A stretch of 64,000 bases of DNA from Porogramme epimiltina (GCA_900155495.1 FTLJ01000171.1:18230-82229); one strand, 5' to 3'. Counted from the first letter of the stretch, positions 21,752 through 34,891 are shown. Made by a program: numbers and translations. Notes: generated by a model not told the origin, from the sequence alone.

Positions 21752-23896
21752 ATGAGTCGCCTTCCGCCTACTATTCAAGCCGACCCTGGCTTCAACCAGG
21801 CAACGTACCAGCAGCGCTTGGCACAGTGGAAGGATATAATCAGGCAAGATCCTCGGCGCGCCGTCCGAGTGCTTGCACTCAATGGCCTTGGCGACGAGAC
21901 CGTGGAGGGAGACACAGCGATGGACACTATGTATATCATTAGTGAGCTCGGCAGCATAGCGCGAGATGCAAAGAGCGATGTCTGGAAGAGATTGGTCGAA
22001 GCTGGAATTGTGAATGCACTGTAGGTCGTTACGGCGCTCTGTTAATTCAGTAGACTCACTTATCGAATGGTGCAGATGCAAGTGTGCGCTCAGGTTTCAG
22101 GCCGCTGTAATGCACAAGAACGAGAAGGTCAACAAGAGAGAGCTAGACGCAGTTGCAAAGGAGGTACGTGCTCCAAGTTGGGCGCATAAGTAAAGTATGC
22201 GTGTTGATCTCCCATATGGTAGATGCATTCTCCCTACTTCGTTCCTCTTGAGATTATAAATAATGCTCTGGTAACCCGCACCGTCCCGCCGGGGTCTACG
22301 GAGAGGAGAATGGCTGATGAAATCAAGAAGCATTGGCCGGCCATTACACAACGGGTATGCGTCGTCCTTCTCATTTAGTTGACTATGCTAACGTTACAAA
22401 TAAAGATGTGGTCGGAGCCGTCGCATATGTTAGAGGCGGGGCCGAAACGTGTCATGGAACGCATGGCTGTTTCCCAAATCCTAGGCCAGCTGATCATGAT
22501 TGACCCGTCACTTCTTGAGTAAGTTTTCTGTCTATTGACAGCCTGTATTTGGACTTAGTTCGTCTAGTGTCATCTATAAGGCGTCAGACTTAACCCTCAC
22601 CGTCATATTCCGAAGCTGGATGTACTCGACAACGGCCCAGGACGTCCACATGAACTTGAGTTTCATCTTGCCCCTAATCAATGCACCTCAAGCTGTTCCG
22701 ACGCCTTGGCGTGACCAACTCGCCCAGTATCCCCGGCCACCAATCGAAGTGCTATTTCCGCGTATGCTATTAGGGTCGGGCAAGGTGGCAGGTTCCGACA
22801 AGAAGAAACGCACTCCAGGGCAAGCTGCGGACGCTATTGTCTCTGCAATAGCTGCACATCTAGAATGCCTTGCACTCAAAGACATAGTGTATGAATACAG
22901 CCTCTTCCATGCTCTTTTCAACTACTCGAAGACAGAGAACCGGGCCTTCACGCGTGCACTCTTCAAGTCGGAAAAATTCTGGGCCGCCAATATCCAAGTT
23001 ATGCGCAGAGCACTGGAAGAGAGATCAATGACAGGGATGACCTGCCATCTCGGTGCGCTAGTGATATTCACTATGGTCTTGCCGGTCGTCGCTGGCGATG
23101 AACGCGAATTCAATGACGCTCTCATTTACAACTGGATCTCGTGTGGCCTATTCGACATCTTGGAAGAATCTATGGACTTTCTTGCTGGCGTCGGGCGTGC
23201 CCCTAGTGCGTCATTAAAACATTACGGTTCTCACCCAGTGTTTGATAACCCTCTTCTACAGCGATGATCCTTGGAATCCTCAACTATTTCCAAGACTCTT
23301 TAACCAGTCTCAGCACGAAGACCCGGTCGCTCTTCCGGTCGCAGCTTCCCCGTGCGGGACTAATGAAGGAACTCTACTTCCTCGCTGCCTTCACCTCCGA
23401 GGAAGGTCGCCGGGAGCTTGCCAAGCACGGCATGAGCAGTAAAGCACCTGAAAACGTCGTGTGGCCGGAAGTTGTATGGCGGACGCTCGCCATTCTTCAT
23501 TCGAGGGCCATGGACCCTCAAGAGTGTTGGAGGCGCACTTGCACTAATCGGGCATTGGACTCGCCGGAGGCTACGTGCCCCAATTGTGAGCAGGTAAAGG
23601 TTAAGTACTGTTCAAAGAATTGTTTGAGACGGTAAGAGACTCCTCTTCCTCGCTGTCGTGTGTGTAATGACTTGCTATTTGTTCGTGCACACCACAGGGA
23701 TGCGCCCGAGCACGCAGCAGTCTGCAAGTGGATAGCATTCGAACCGAAAGGGCTGCACGAGTCGGTGGACAAGGCAAAGAAGAAGAGCGTCACGGCTTCC
23801 CCAGGGAACGGCGCGCCTGTCGAAAATACTCCTTCCAAGGAGAATCCGAACATCGTGGAGCAACTAGGGTCTATGACCCTAAGAGAACTGGACTAA
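21752..23896 (+). CDS. MYND zinc-finger protein, unknown function
   Basis: Eight or so exons, starting MSRLPPTIQADPGFNQATYQ. The first 500 or so residues are mostly helical with no domain I can name: QRLAQWKDIIRQDPRRAVRVL, FRSWMYSTTAQDVHMNLSF, AIAAHLECLALKDIVYEYSL. The C-terminus holds a MYND finger, with ECWRRTCTNRALDSPEATCP, then CEQVKVKYCSKNCLRRDAPE across an intron, then HAAVCKW, giving the expected Cys/His ligands. A Lys/Ser-rich tail ends MTLRELD. There is no SET domain, so it is not a SMYD methyltransferase. Proteins of this shape are common in agaricomycetes. A role as a protein-interaction adaptor is a family-based guess. Confidence 0.8.
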
Positions 23897-24311
23897 TGGA
23901 TGCGTGCTCCGCGCAGTGTACGACGAGTAAAACTAATAGCCAATACAACTGCACCAAAGACGACCGTTTGTGTGATACCTGGGTGTGCTGCCTGTCGTAT
24001 AAGCAGATATTTTCATAATGGGCTCGAACATGTTACTTCCTTTCTCGACGGCTCCGAGCAAAAATAAGTTGGTACAGAGGCCCAAACACACGCTATAGAT
24101 CCCTCTAAGCAGGCTAGCAGCTAGCTGCCGGACGGCGGAGGCCTCAGGCTCTGGAGTCGGGGGCTCCCTGCATGCAAGCACGTGACCGCGCGAGTCACGC
24201 GAAGCTCGCGCGACCCTCCCAGTCTCCTCGTTTTCGTTTCCTCGCTGCGTTTTGTTGCCTCCCTTCTGCAACTTCATTCCCCTCCGCGCACTTATACGGC
24301 CAACACACAAG
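23897..24311. promoter_or_regulatory. Intergenic region upstream of LYS12
   Basis: These 415 bp hold the MYND gene 3' flank and the LYS12 promoter. The last 120 bp are C/T-rich. No gene is seen. Confidence 0.4.
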
Positions 24312-25880
<1,569 letters not shown>

Positions 25881-26632
25881 ATAAGAGGTGAGGACTGCAC
25901 CGGCACAAAACGTATCTCTCGGCGTTCTATCCAATGAACGATAATTCTATGAAATGCATTTGCCCGAGGACCCAAGAGCGAACGACATAAAATACCCTGA
26001 ATTTGACGGACCGGGCTTTCATAGGATCAGAATCATCGTGGATGGGGCACCGTCTGGTCACCGGTTCATTATATGAGTCATGGTCGGGTAATGACGGCGT
26101 TACAGATTCACGAATGGTCTACGCAGAACGTCGCATTCGGCATTTGTCCTGAGCCACACAATTCTCCTTCAGGTTATGCAAAACATCCTACTTACAAGCA
26201 ATCAATATACCCCGCACACGGCACTGATTTGGTCTGTCTCTAGGCTGCTTTTGGGCACATTTACGCTACTCTCCCTGCAGTCTTCCCCCACAAATGCTTC
26301 TTACTCGTGGAGTTCATGTAGGCACGGGCGCCTAGTCACTTCGCTGGTGCCGTAACGGTGATCCGCGTGACATGCCGACGGCAATCCGATTTGCAGAGGC
26401 AGAACGTTTACTTCCGTCGACTTCGTGTAAAACAACATGCCGGCTGCGCGCCAGATCACTACAAACTTACTGCTAAAATTTACATTCTTCAGGATCTTCT
26501 TAGTCCCTCGCCACAATCGGCTTAGATGCACCCTCGTTTAAAGTGTAGTCAAAAGGCCTCTGATATGACTCGATCTAAGTTGCCGTATCCTCTGGTTGGA
26601 CCCCACCCCCTACGCTGAGTCGGAAATCTCGC
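25881..26632. other. Intergenic region, LYS12 to MFS carrier
   Basis: About 750 bp of moderate GC with only short, overlapping ORFs. It should hold the LYS12 3' UTR and the MFS promoter. No repeat, RNA gene or known motif was seen. Confidence 0.4.
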
Positions 26633-28542
26633 ATGGACAACGCAGTCAGCTCAGTCGTTCAGGCACACCCAAGCCATGGTGACACTCCAGAGCAGTTCGA
26701 GCTTTCGAACCTGAGTACTCAGCTGGAGAGCGGACAACAAACCCCTGCCGCAAGCGCGACCTATTCCGCGGCGTCCTCACAAGCGGCTTTGCAAGCCGCT
26801 CTCGACGATGGGCTGAACGTACAGGAGCTCGCGCCGGTGGATCGTGGTGTGAAAGCATGGACATTCTGTTTTTCCGCGTTCGTGTTAGAGATGATGATCT
26901 GGGGATACTGCTTTAGGTGAGCAAGTTCTACGGTGTTCATTACTACACACTATAACTGTAACAAAACTCATGCTTATTACAGTTACGGTATTTTTCAAGG
27001 TGCGACCATATTGAAGCTCGTTCTCTAACTACTAAAGTACTGAGTGTGGGACCTTCTGTTCTTGTTATATAGACTACTACACCACACATCCACCATTCAA
27101 CAAAGCGTCCAGTGTATCGATCGCCGCCGTGGGCACGATCGCAATCGCCCTTCAATATGCAGAGGTAAGCTCTGTCCTACATCCGTGAACGGATTGAGGG
27201 CTTACCCACCATCTGCCAGGCGCTCCTCATTACTTGCGTATTTGGCCGTTATCCTGATTACATGGACTACGGGATGTGGGGCGGTCTAGCCCTCTACTTC
27301 GTGTCTATATTCTGCTCGAGCTTCGCGACACAGGTATTTTCATTTCATCTCTCCAATATTTAGTGGACCTTACTGACTCTGTGTAGGTTTGGCAGCTCAT
27401 CTTGTTACAGGGTGTACTCTTCGGAATTAGCGGAGGGCTCCTCTACGTTCCTGTCATCAAGCTCATGCCAGAATGGTTTTCTGAGAGGCGAGGTCTCGCG
27501 GGCGGCATCATTTTCGCGGGAGGAGGTGTTGGCGGTATGGAGTTTGATTCCTTGATCATCTTGTCTCATTCGCCCTAACTGGACTTTCTTACAATGCTCT
27601 AGGATTCGTATTCCCCTTCATCCTTACCGCGCTCTTGGACAAAGTAGGCTTGAGGTGGACGCTCCGCATCTGGGCAATTGCCACTACAATCTGCTGTAGT
27701 ATTGCGATGGTGGGGCTGCGTCCCCGCCTGCCCGTGCCGAAGTACTCCTCAGGCCAACGCCGTCCCCGTTTCCTCCCTCCACAGCTTGGGTTTATGAAGA
27801 ACCCATTGTTTTGGAGTGTGGTGAGTGTAACTACTCCGTGGCACGAGTGAATGCACTGCTGATGGTCACCTTCCATTCTTCATTCCAACGAATCAGTCCT
27901 TCACAATCCTCCTCCAAGGCTTCTCTTACTTCCCCGTCTCCCTCTTTATCTCAAGCTTCACACGAGAGATCTCCTCGCCACTTGCGGCCACGACCGTTCT
28001 TTCCATCTTCAATTCGTCCGCGGTCGCGGGTCAAATCGTGCTCGGTCATCTCAGCGACCGCTTCCCGTACCCGTGGGTGATGTTCTGCAGCGCCGTGGGG
28101 TCTGCTGCTGCGGCATTCCTCCTCTGGGGCCTCACTGGTGCCGTGACGCAGCTGTACTTCTTTGCGATCATCTTTGGCGCGCTGGTAGGCCTTCCATCTT
28201 CTATTGTCGGGCTCCAAACCGTTGACCACCTGCTCGATATAGAGCGGCGGCTTCTCGTCCACCTGGCCAAACGCTGCGTTCGACTGCGCCGGAGGCAAGC
28301 CCGAATACACGGGCATCGCTATCGCGAGCACGGCGATCTTCAAGGGAATCTCTGCAGTCGTCGGTCCCATCCTGTCCGGTGTGCTTCTCGAAGCGGGCAA
28401 GGGTGTCGCAATGGGCGGCGTTTTCGGCCGCGGAGGCTACGGTGCAGTCGAAATCTTCGTCGGCTCGTGCGCGCTTGCGACGGGGGTCGGAAGTCTGGTA
28501 GTTGTGTTCACGAAGCAGAGAGCGGCTATCCAATTCTCATGA
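26633..28542 (+). CDS. MFS transporter, monocarboxylate-porter type
   Basis: A plasma-membrane-type carrier of the major facilitator superfamily, closest to the fungal Mch/SLC16-like group. The N-terminal 75 residues are cytosolic and Ser/Gln/Ala-rich. The first TM is WTFCFSAFVLEMMIWGYCF, leading across two introns to SYGIFQDYYTTHPPF, a motif typical of this group. Later segments include LLQGVLFGISGGLLYVPV, RRGLAGGIIFAGGGVGGFVF, a central loop (RPRLPVPKYSS), GFSYFPVSLFISSF and GQIVLGHLSDRFPYPWVMF (MFS motif A in the second half). After the last intron comes SGGFSSTWPNAAFDCAG and a final TM. About eight exons give twelve TM segments. The substrate cannot be read from sequence; the yeast relatives are not proven monocarboxylate carriers. 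Confidence 0.82.
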
Positions 28543-29050
28543 GGCGGTCGCCAAATCGGAGGCGGCTGGTTGGAATCTGGATGGAACTTATATAGGCTAG
28601 ATGATAGTATCATCCCGACATCACTGTATTGTCATGTACTGCAATAGTCCAGTCAGATCAGAGTGGTTAAATGCCAAAGCTCGCAGAAATTTCGCGAAGC
28701 AAATGTCTGGCTACGTCCGATACTGCTGGAAGACATAGACACACCACTAAGGAGTGTAACAGATGCACCGGCGACGTGAATCCATAATTAGACACTCCCA
28801 CCGCCGCCAGCGAGGGCGGCATATCTCGGAGCATTCCTCGTAATAAGATACCAACATGCCAGATAAAGTTGTTTTCTTCTTCCGTATATGAATATCGGCT
28901 TTCGCAGTGTTTACGACATCTGGAGCCTGACCGGGTCACTATCCCAACATGTCACTGTGTACAACATGATAACCGTCCGTCGTGCACGGGCCCCCAGGCG
29001 GGCGCGAGGGAGCCATACTGAACTTTCACGCCTTTAAACCGGCACAGTCA
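28543..29050. other. Convergent intergenic region
   Basis: About 510 bp between the 3' ends of the MFS gene (plus) and the VKxE-rich gene (minus). Nothing recognisable is seen. Confidence 0.4.
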
Positions 29051-30833
29051 TTATCCTCGCAGCCTCTTAGCCCGTCCTAAGAGAGACGAATTAGCAGGAA
29101 ACGTCAGGCGGTAGAAGAAACTGGCTTACCGTGACCATCCTCTTCCTCCTTTACTCGTTTCGAACCAGTCAAAGGAGCCGCGTGAGATGCTCCTCGAGCT
29201 TTCGCAGCAGTTTCAGAAGCAGGTGGAATGCCCATACTTGGATCATGACTCCCACTCAGACCGCGCGTGGTTTGGGAGCCCTGAGTTGCAGGAGCTGAGG
29301 GTTCTTAAGGAGTGTATGAGTCGAAGTGCCCATGATCTGAGCCCGTACGGTCTAATTGCCCTCACTGAGTAGACTTACCTCTAGGTGTACCCCTTGCGCT
29401 CGAGAAAGTGGCTGTGAACTGTTCAGAGGGAGGGGAATTCGCCTGCGGCTCTTCCTTTACTCTCGGCGTGCCCCTTATGCTCTGAAACATGGCTATGAAT
29501 TTATCGGAGGGAGGGGGTATTGCCCCTGGTTCCTCCTTTACTCTCGGGTCTGGATGGGATATCGAAGTCAGCCACAGTCTATATCACACACTCTGTAACT
29601 AACCTGCCTGAGGCACGATGGCGGTAGATTCGACCGGCGGCGGGAGCTTCATGCCCGCTTCTTCACGCTTCACGCCGCTGCGAGGGTCGCCACTCGAGGC
29701 CTCCGTCGAGGGCTGAGGCGCGGTCAAGGCCGCGGCCCTGTCGCGTTGCAACTGTTGGATCCTCGCGCTGAAAGCCTCTGACGGCTCATGCCGCTCCTCA
29801 CGCTTGACCGCCTCCGTCTTGACGCGCACGCCGTCAGGATCCTGCTTGACGCCTGCGGGCTCGAGCGAGATGTGTGGCTTGATGTCGACGATGCTCTCCC
29901 GTAATAGCGCATCCAGCACGCCTGCTGGCGACGCACAGGTTCTATAAGAACGGGGAGATGTGGATGACTAAAGGGTAGACACAACAGACCTTTCGTCTCC
30001 GCGACCCTTTCATTCGCGCCCTGCGCGCCAGATGGGCCTGCAGGCGGAACCACAGCCGAGTCTCCCTCTTCCTCGAGCTGCCACGCCACCCCCTAACGTT
30101 AGTCCGCGCGTCCTTCTCCGCAAGAGCGGCCAGAAGGGACGCACCGTGGGCTGAGGGGGAGGCGTCGGCTGACGCATGGGCGGGAGCGGGAGGGCCAGGT
30201 CCGCCGACTTGCGGCCCCTGGGCGCGGCCCAGCTCGCGCGCGGGTACGGGAAAACGATGGGGAACCGGATATGTGGGGGCGGGTCTTCTCCTGACGCGGT
30301 AGGGTAGTTCTCGAGCCAGTTGTCTGCAAGCGATGATACGATATCAGGGGTGAGTGCGAGCGGAGAGACGAGGAGGGACGCACGGGACGCGGGCTCGCCC
30401 CTCATGCGGTAGTCGTACGCGAACACATACGAGACACGGTCCCGGTCGCGCGCAGTGACGCGAGGGCCAAGGAAGCGCGGCCAAGGGTGCGCACCGACAA
30501 TGGGGACGATGTCGACGTCCTTCGGGAGCTGTACGATCACTTCCTCGCGCTAACCCCCAAGGTGCAAGACGGGGGGAGAGGTCAAGTTAGACTTCGCTCG
30601 TCCCAATTCCTAGGTGTGCAGCGGGTAGACGGGCTCACCGTGTTCATCGTGAAGACGCAGTCCGGTTCGTCCTCCTTATTCAACATGAAGCGCACCCATG
30701 CACAGAGATAGTTGAAGTATAGCTCATTGCGGTTCTTGCCCGTCGCGTTCCCCGGCCATGGGTTCTCGATTACAATATACTTGCAACCCGGATCGTCATC
30801 GTAGGGTGGAGCCCTCTTCAAGCGGGGAGGCAT
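29051..30833 (-). CDS. Unrecognised protein with many VKxE (SUMO-consensus-like) motifs
   Basis: I do not recognise the family. The first exon (ATG 30833) gives MPPRLKRAPPYDDDPGCKYI and a compact-looking Trp/Tyr-rich part (YFNYLCAWVRFMLN). An intron ending near 30555 leads to REEVIVQLPKDVDIVPIVGA and HPWPRFLG. The second half is disordered: LPLPPMRQPTPPPQPT, then a tail in which VKxE-type tetrapeptides recur (VKTE, VKRE twice, VKEE three times, and VKQD). Two of these lie in a tandem repeat of about 25 residues, each unit reading PRVKEEP...PPS..F.A.F.S.RGT. The last exon is tiny, and the protein ends GRAKRLRG. The motif density suggests a SUMO-modified nuclear protein; this is inference. Confidence 0.65.
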
Positions 30834-31342
30834 AGCGCGCAGCTCGGTGGAAAGGGGGAGGGGGGAGGGAGGTGCGAAGGATGCTGCCAAAGGGGGTTTC
30901 TCATGGTAGGCAATCCTGTAGCAACGTGTACTTGACGTTCCGAGATTATGGACGCCGATAGAGGAAAGTGGCTGAAGGGCGTACTGACTACAGTCCTCGA
31001 GCCGAACAAGCGAACGTTTCGGTTGTGAGGTGTGCAGGAGTAGTATTTTGTAGCGACCGGATAACGCCTGAGACAAACTCACTCATATGAAAGGCACGAC
31101 GATGATCAAAATGTGGTCTTTACCAGAGGCGCCCACCAATATTAGACTGTTCATGAACTTTTTCATGGAGAAAATAGTAGAACAGTGGATTGTAAATGTA
31201 CATGGGTGCAGGTGTAACGATAGTACAGGCTATGTAACAATTATGCAGGGGGACTCTAGAGGTAACTAAAAGCAAACGCGAACAAATGTCCCTAACGTCT
31301 GCGTCCAGAGAAAGCGTCATGGTCAATGCACTACATGTTCAT
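30834..31342. other. Intergenic region between two minus-strand genes
   Basis: About 510 bp, including the 5' flank of the VKxE-rich gene and the 3' flank of the lipase gene. ORFs here are short and without likeness to known proteins. Confidence 0.4.
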
Positions 31343-32928
31343 CTAAGGTGAATAAAAACTACGACTGAGATCCGCGGCCCGGTCAAGCTCCTTAACGAGG
31401 AGGTCGTTCATGGCCTTCGGGTTGTCCAGGTATACTAGAGAATAACAAAGGATATGAGCAACTGCGGCGCGTTGACGGGAACAGCGAAACGAGACATACC
31501 GTGATGACCAGCGTGAGGGATGATGTACATCTTGCCCAGACCATTGCCAGCCTGACGCAGTCGCTCTACGGATTCTTTACCACCTTCCGGATCCATCCAA
31601 TCGTGGTCGCCGTCTGTTGCCGACAGTTAGTCTTCTGCAGCACCGCATGCGTTTGAGTTAAAGGAAAGCACTCACAAACAAAGGTAATTGGAATCTTCAA
31701 CGCAGCCACCCGGTCCACGAGTGGGCGTCGAGCGTATGCCCCAGGGGCAAGAAGGTGTGCTGTGTAACTCGATCAGTTAAGAAGCTTCGCCCGAGGCAGC
31801 AGCATCACTTACATATGCAGTACTCCCCTGACCCCTTCGCAAGCGTGATGTTCGTAATATAGTCGTGCATCGCCCTCGTGTCTTCGTCTGTGAGGCCAAT
31901 GAACCGCCGCGACGAGTATTTTCCAATGAGCATCGGCGCCCACAGCCCCGTCGTGCGCACGACCTGGAACGGGCTCCAGCCCTGCTCCCAGAGGTACGCA
32001 AACAGCCTGCGGCTCCGGCTCTCCTGGCGTTGGTGTGCCTCCTGGTCTGCGCGGAGGTCCTCGACGCGGCGCGCCGTAGCGGGCTCTGCGACGTCCGCAG
32101 CGCTCGCCCCCGTCTCCCCCGCGTCCGTCACCTCGCGCACGGGCGAGGTCGTCTCCGGGCCGCGCGGTATGCCAGCGGGCGAGAGTAGGATGAGCTTGTT
32201 CACGCGCGTCGGGTGGCGGAGCGCGTACGCCACGCTGAGGTACCCGCCGAGCGAGTGCCCGATGAGGGTCATGGTCTCGAGCCCCATCTTCTGGCGCCAC
32301 TGCTCGAGCGAGTCGACGAAGAACGACTCGGCCTCGGCGACGCGGCCGTCGACGTCCTCGCGCTTGGCCTTGACGTGGAAGGGCACGCGCGCCGAGCGGC
32401 CCATGCCGAGCCAGTCGACGGCGTAGACGGAGCTGCCGCGTTTCCCAGCCCACTTCCCGAGCGCGGGGAAGTTCTGGAAGAAAAAGCCAAGGCCTGCGCC
32501 ATAGCCGTGGAGCATGACGGCAGGCGGCGGAGCGCCTTGGGACGGGGAGGTTGGGGTTATCGATACAGTGTTGAGGTAGTGCTTGGGGTTCTCGAGCTCC
32601 ACCCGTGTTCGCTGAGCGACGACGGGGTGTGCATAATCGGGGGTTGCTGGTGGAGAGCCAGCGGGGCGGAAGTAGGGTAGTTTTCTACAGTACATCGAGC
32701 CGCATTGAGATAGGAAGGACGAACATGATTGTCAACATACTCACCTAAGTAAACGTTCCTCACTTGCCGCGCTCTCCTTCTCTCCTGCTGCCCACCTGAC
32801 CCAACCCGTAAGAAGACATCCTGAGCACCGTGACCTGAGACTCACCAGCTCTTTACACTGGCGACAAAGGTCGCAGGGATCTCACGGGCAGGGGGGAGGG
32901 GTATGAAGGGGGTGGTATCGGGGTTCAT
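31343..32928 (-). CDS. Alpha/beta-hydrolase of the CLD1/ABHD4-5 group
   Basis: The gene starts MNPDTTPFIPLPPAREIPAT at 32928. Two small introns then give SWWAAGEKESAASEERLLRK and LPYFRPAGSPPATPDYA. The hydrolase core has the oxyanion region VMLHGYGAGLGFFFQNFPAL, then AVDWLGMGRSARVPF, then the nucleophile elbow LIGHSLGGYLSVAYALRHP with Ser. Further on are LLSPAGIPRGPE, VYGDHDWMDPEGGKES and HAGHHVYLDNPKAMNDLL, the last holding the catalytic His and the family HxxxxD acyltransferase-like motif. Yeast Cld1 is a mitochondrial cardiolipin-specific phospholipase; human ABHD5 lacks the Ser that is present here. Of these relatives, Cld1-like deacylase activity is the best guess. A variable insert rich in Glu, Arg and Ala sits after SPVREV. 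Confidence 0.83.
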
Positions 32929-33670
32929 GTGCGCCAGCTGTGCGAGTCTGTAACGCGCAAGGAGCGGTCTAAGGGAGGAGGCAGACAGGGTGGGAGCGAG
33001 TCGTCAAGGAGAGGCAGGCAAGGAGGGCGTCGGCGCTGTCGGGCGGGGGAGATGTGGGTGGTGATGGACGGGCAGCACGGATGGCTTTATGAAGCGCCTC
33101 GTGCGCCGCCCGTGTCTCCGTCACTCCCTTGCCGTGCAAACGCGTCCTGGCCCCGACAGACGCCCGCAGCAAGCCGGCACACCGACGCAAGCCCTTTCCG
33201 GGCGGTCAACGGCCCACAGGCACAGCAAATATGTCGCCCCCGGCCGGCATTTGTCAGACTTGCATATACAGGGTACACACATTCCCGCACCATCACAACA
33301 GAGTGGGTCAAGGCCACACACACTGCAGCCTTAGATTCCGGGGGCACCGGCTCTATGTGCTCCATTAGTCCATGCAATAGTATTGTACTTGGGGAGCACC
33401 CTTCCAACGCCCATCCCTATCGCGGAGCGCACACGAGATAGTCGACGGATGGGTCTTGGAGGATGCGTGTGCAGCGTGCAGATGCACGCGCGCACAGCCG
33501 GAGGAAGGGAAGGTGCAGCTCTGGGGTTCTCGGCCGCCTTGCGACAGCCTGTCTTGCGAGAGTGTGCACAACCAGAAGTGTGCTCGAGGTAGAAGCTGGC
33601 ACAGACCGTCAGTTCGCCGTGCAGTGCGGGGCAAAGAGCGAGAGCAAAACAGACAGAGGAACTCACCGCC
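32929..33670. promoter_or_regulatory. Upstream region of the lipase gene / 3' flank of uS11m
   Basis: About 740 bp. Many overlapping ORFs occur on both strands, but none shows biased codon use or a known family. The stretch 32960-33060 is purine-rich on the plus strand, which gives a pyrimidine-rich leader on the lipase (minus) strand. Confidence 0.4.
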
Positions 33671-34324
33671 TCATACGCGCCGCGTCTTCTTGCCCCGCGT
33701 TCCTCCAACCTTGAGCGGCGTCTTGTCCGTCACCCGCTTCAGCCGCGGCTTCACCTCCTCGCCCACCGAGGTCGTGAGCGCGGTGAGTATCGCGTCTCGC
33801 CCCTGCCCGAACCCGTTCAAGAACAGCTCCCAGTCCAGGTCCGTCCGTTCTATCTCCCGCTGCAGCGCCCCGATGATGCCCACCGCGCACTGGTAGCCCG
33901 CCTCGTACCCGTTCCGGTTGCTCTTCTTGAACCCAAGCTTGCCCCCCGAGAGCGTCACGAGCGGGTCCCCGCCCGGCCGCGCGAACGTCATGATCGTGTT
34001 GTTCCGCGTCGCCTTCACCGATACCGCGTACACCGGCCGCTCCTCCCGCAGGGGGTTCCCTGCCTTCTTCGCTCGCCGCATCGGGTTCTCCGCCGCCGGG
34101 TAGCTCTCTGCGGGGGCTACGGGCGGGCCATCGTCCACGGACGCGCCCTCGCCCGACGCGGCGCGCCATGCCTCGTCGAGGCTCGCGGCGCTGTCGGTGG
34201 CCTGGGTCGGAGTCGGCGCGGAGGTGCCCACGCGGGCGGAGGACGAGAACGCGGCCGCGGCGGCACACGTCTGGCGCGCGGCAGGTAGTCGGAGCGATGG
34301 CACGAGTGTGCGGAGGAGAGACAT
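33671..34324 (-). CDS. MRPS18: Mitochondrial ribosomal protein uS11m
   Basis: One uninterrupted exon of 217 codons. The N-terminus (MSLLRTLVPSLRLPAARQTC) is a mitochondrial presequence followed by an Ala/Ser/Thr-rich linker. The uS11 core begins near YAVSVKATRNNTIMTFARPG and continues LSGGKLGFKKSNRNGYEAGY and GFGQGRDAILTALTT. It ends in the typical basic C-terminus TPLKVGGTRGKKTRRV. uS11 sits on the platform of the mitochondrial small subunit near the mRNA exit. Lack of introns is unusual in this part of the window. It is divergent from QCR9, with 199 bp between start codons. Confidence 0.88.
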   Translation of the reverse strand: MSLLRTLVPSLRLPAARQTCAAAAAFSSSARVGTSAPTPTQATDSAASLDEAWRAASGEGASVDDGPPVAPAESYPAAENPMRRAKKAGNPLREERPVYAVSVKATRNNTIMTFARPGGDPLVTLSGGKLGFKKSNRNGYEAGYQCAVGIIGALQREIERTDLDWELFLNGFGQGRDAILTALTTSVGEEVKPRLKRVTDKTPLKVGGTRGKKTRRV

Positions 34325-34523
34325 GGCGGAGAGTGTGTGCGCCGCGAGCAGCGTCGTCGAGCTCAAGTGAGGGAGTGCTGTTTGCTGGACCGTCAAATGC
34401 CCGAGCCGCGACTCGGTCTCTCCGGCGCCTGCGAAATTCTAAACTCCGCCGGACCAGAACACGCGCCCGCCCGCGCCCTCCTTCCGATTCACCACGAACT
34501 CCTCCCCGCCCGCCCTCCAGCCA
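34325..34523. promoter_or_regulatory. Bidirectional promoter shared by uS11m and QCR9
   Basis: The two start codons are 199 bp apart, and both products are mitochondrial. No TATA or CCAAT box is seen; the sequence is GC-rich with a C/T-rich leader on the QCR9 side. Confidence 0.5.
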
Positions 34524-34891
34524 TGTCTGTGAGTGCTTGTGTCCCCCTTGGACCCGCTATGTACGAATTCTGACGGCGCGCGAACAGTTGGCCAACATCT
34601 TCTACAACAACGTCGTCCGGCGCAACAGTGAGCACGCCCACTAGAAGCCTTCGTCACAGCGGAGGAGCTAACCTGCGGCCGTGTCCGTCTGTGTCTAGGT
34701 GTCTACGTCCCGACCATCTTCGCCGGGGCGTTCGCGTTCAGCATCGGCTTCGACCTTGGCATCACGCAGTTCTGGGACTCGTGGAACAAAGGAGTGCGTC
34801 CCTCACCCCTCGGCCGTCTCTCCCGTGCTGACCGCGTGCGTTGTAGAAACAATGGAAGGACATCCGCCATAAATTCGTAGAGGAGGAGTAG
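34524..34891 (+). CDS. QCR9: Cytochrome bc1 complex subunit 9
   Basis: A small inner-membrane subunit of respiratory complex III. Four tiny exons join as MS, LANIFYNNVVRRN, SVYVPTIFAGAFAFSIGFDL plus GITQFWDSWNKG, and KQWKDIRHKFVEEE. The single TM helix is FAGAFAFSIGFDLGI, and the FWDSWNKGKQWKDI motif is diagnostic. The total is about 60 aa, the family's normal size, and the mature protein has no cleaved presequence. The first exon has only two codons, so automatic gene finders could easily miss it. Introns of about 60-70 nt all have GTGNGT donors. Confidence 0.93.

Noticed and set aside
21752..23896. MYND gene as a SMYD-type lysine methyltransferase
   Set aside because: No SET domain motifs are present in the spliced protein.
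29187..29598. Plus-strand ORFs of 61-80 codons
   Set aside because: They are antisense to the spliced VKxE-repeat exons of the minus-strand gene, which read as a coherent protein.
32929..33670. Cluster of overlapping ORFs on both strands upstream of the lipase gene
   Set aside because: No family likeness, no splice-consistent model, and many overlap each other in several frames.
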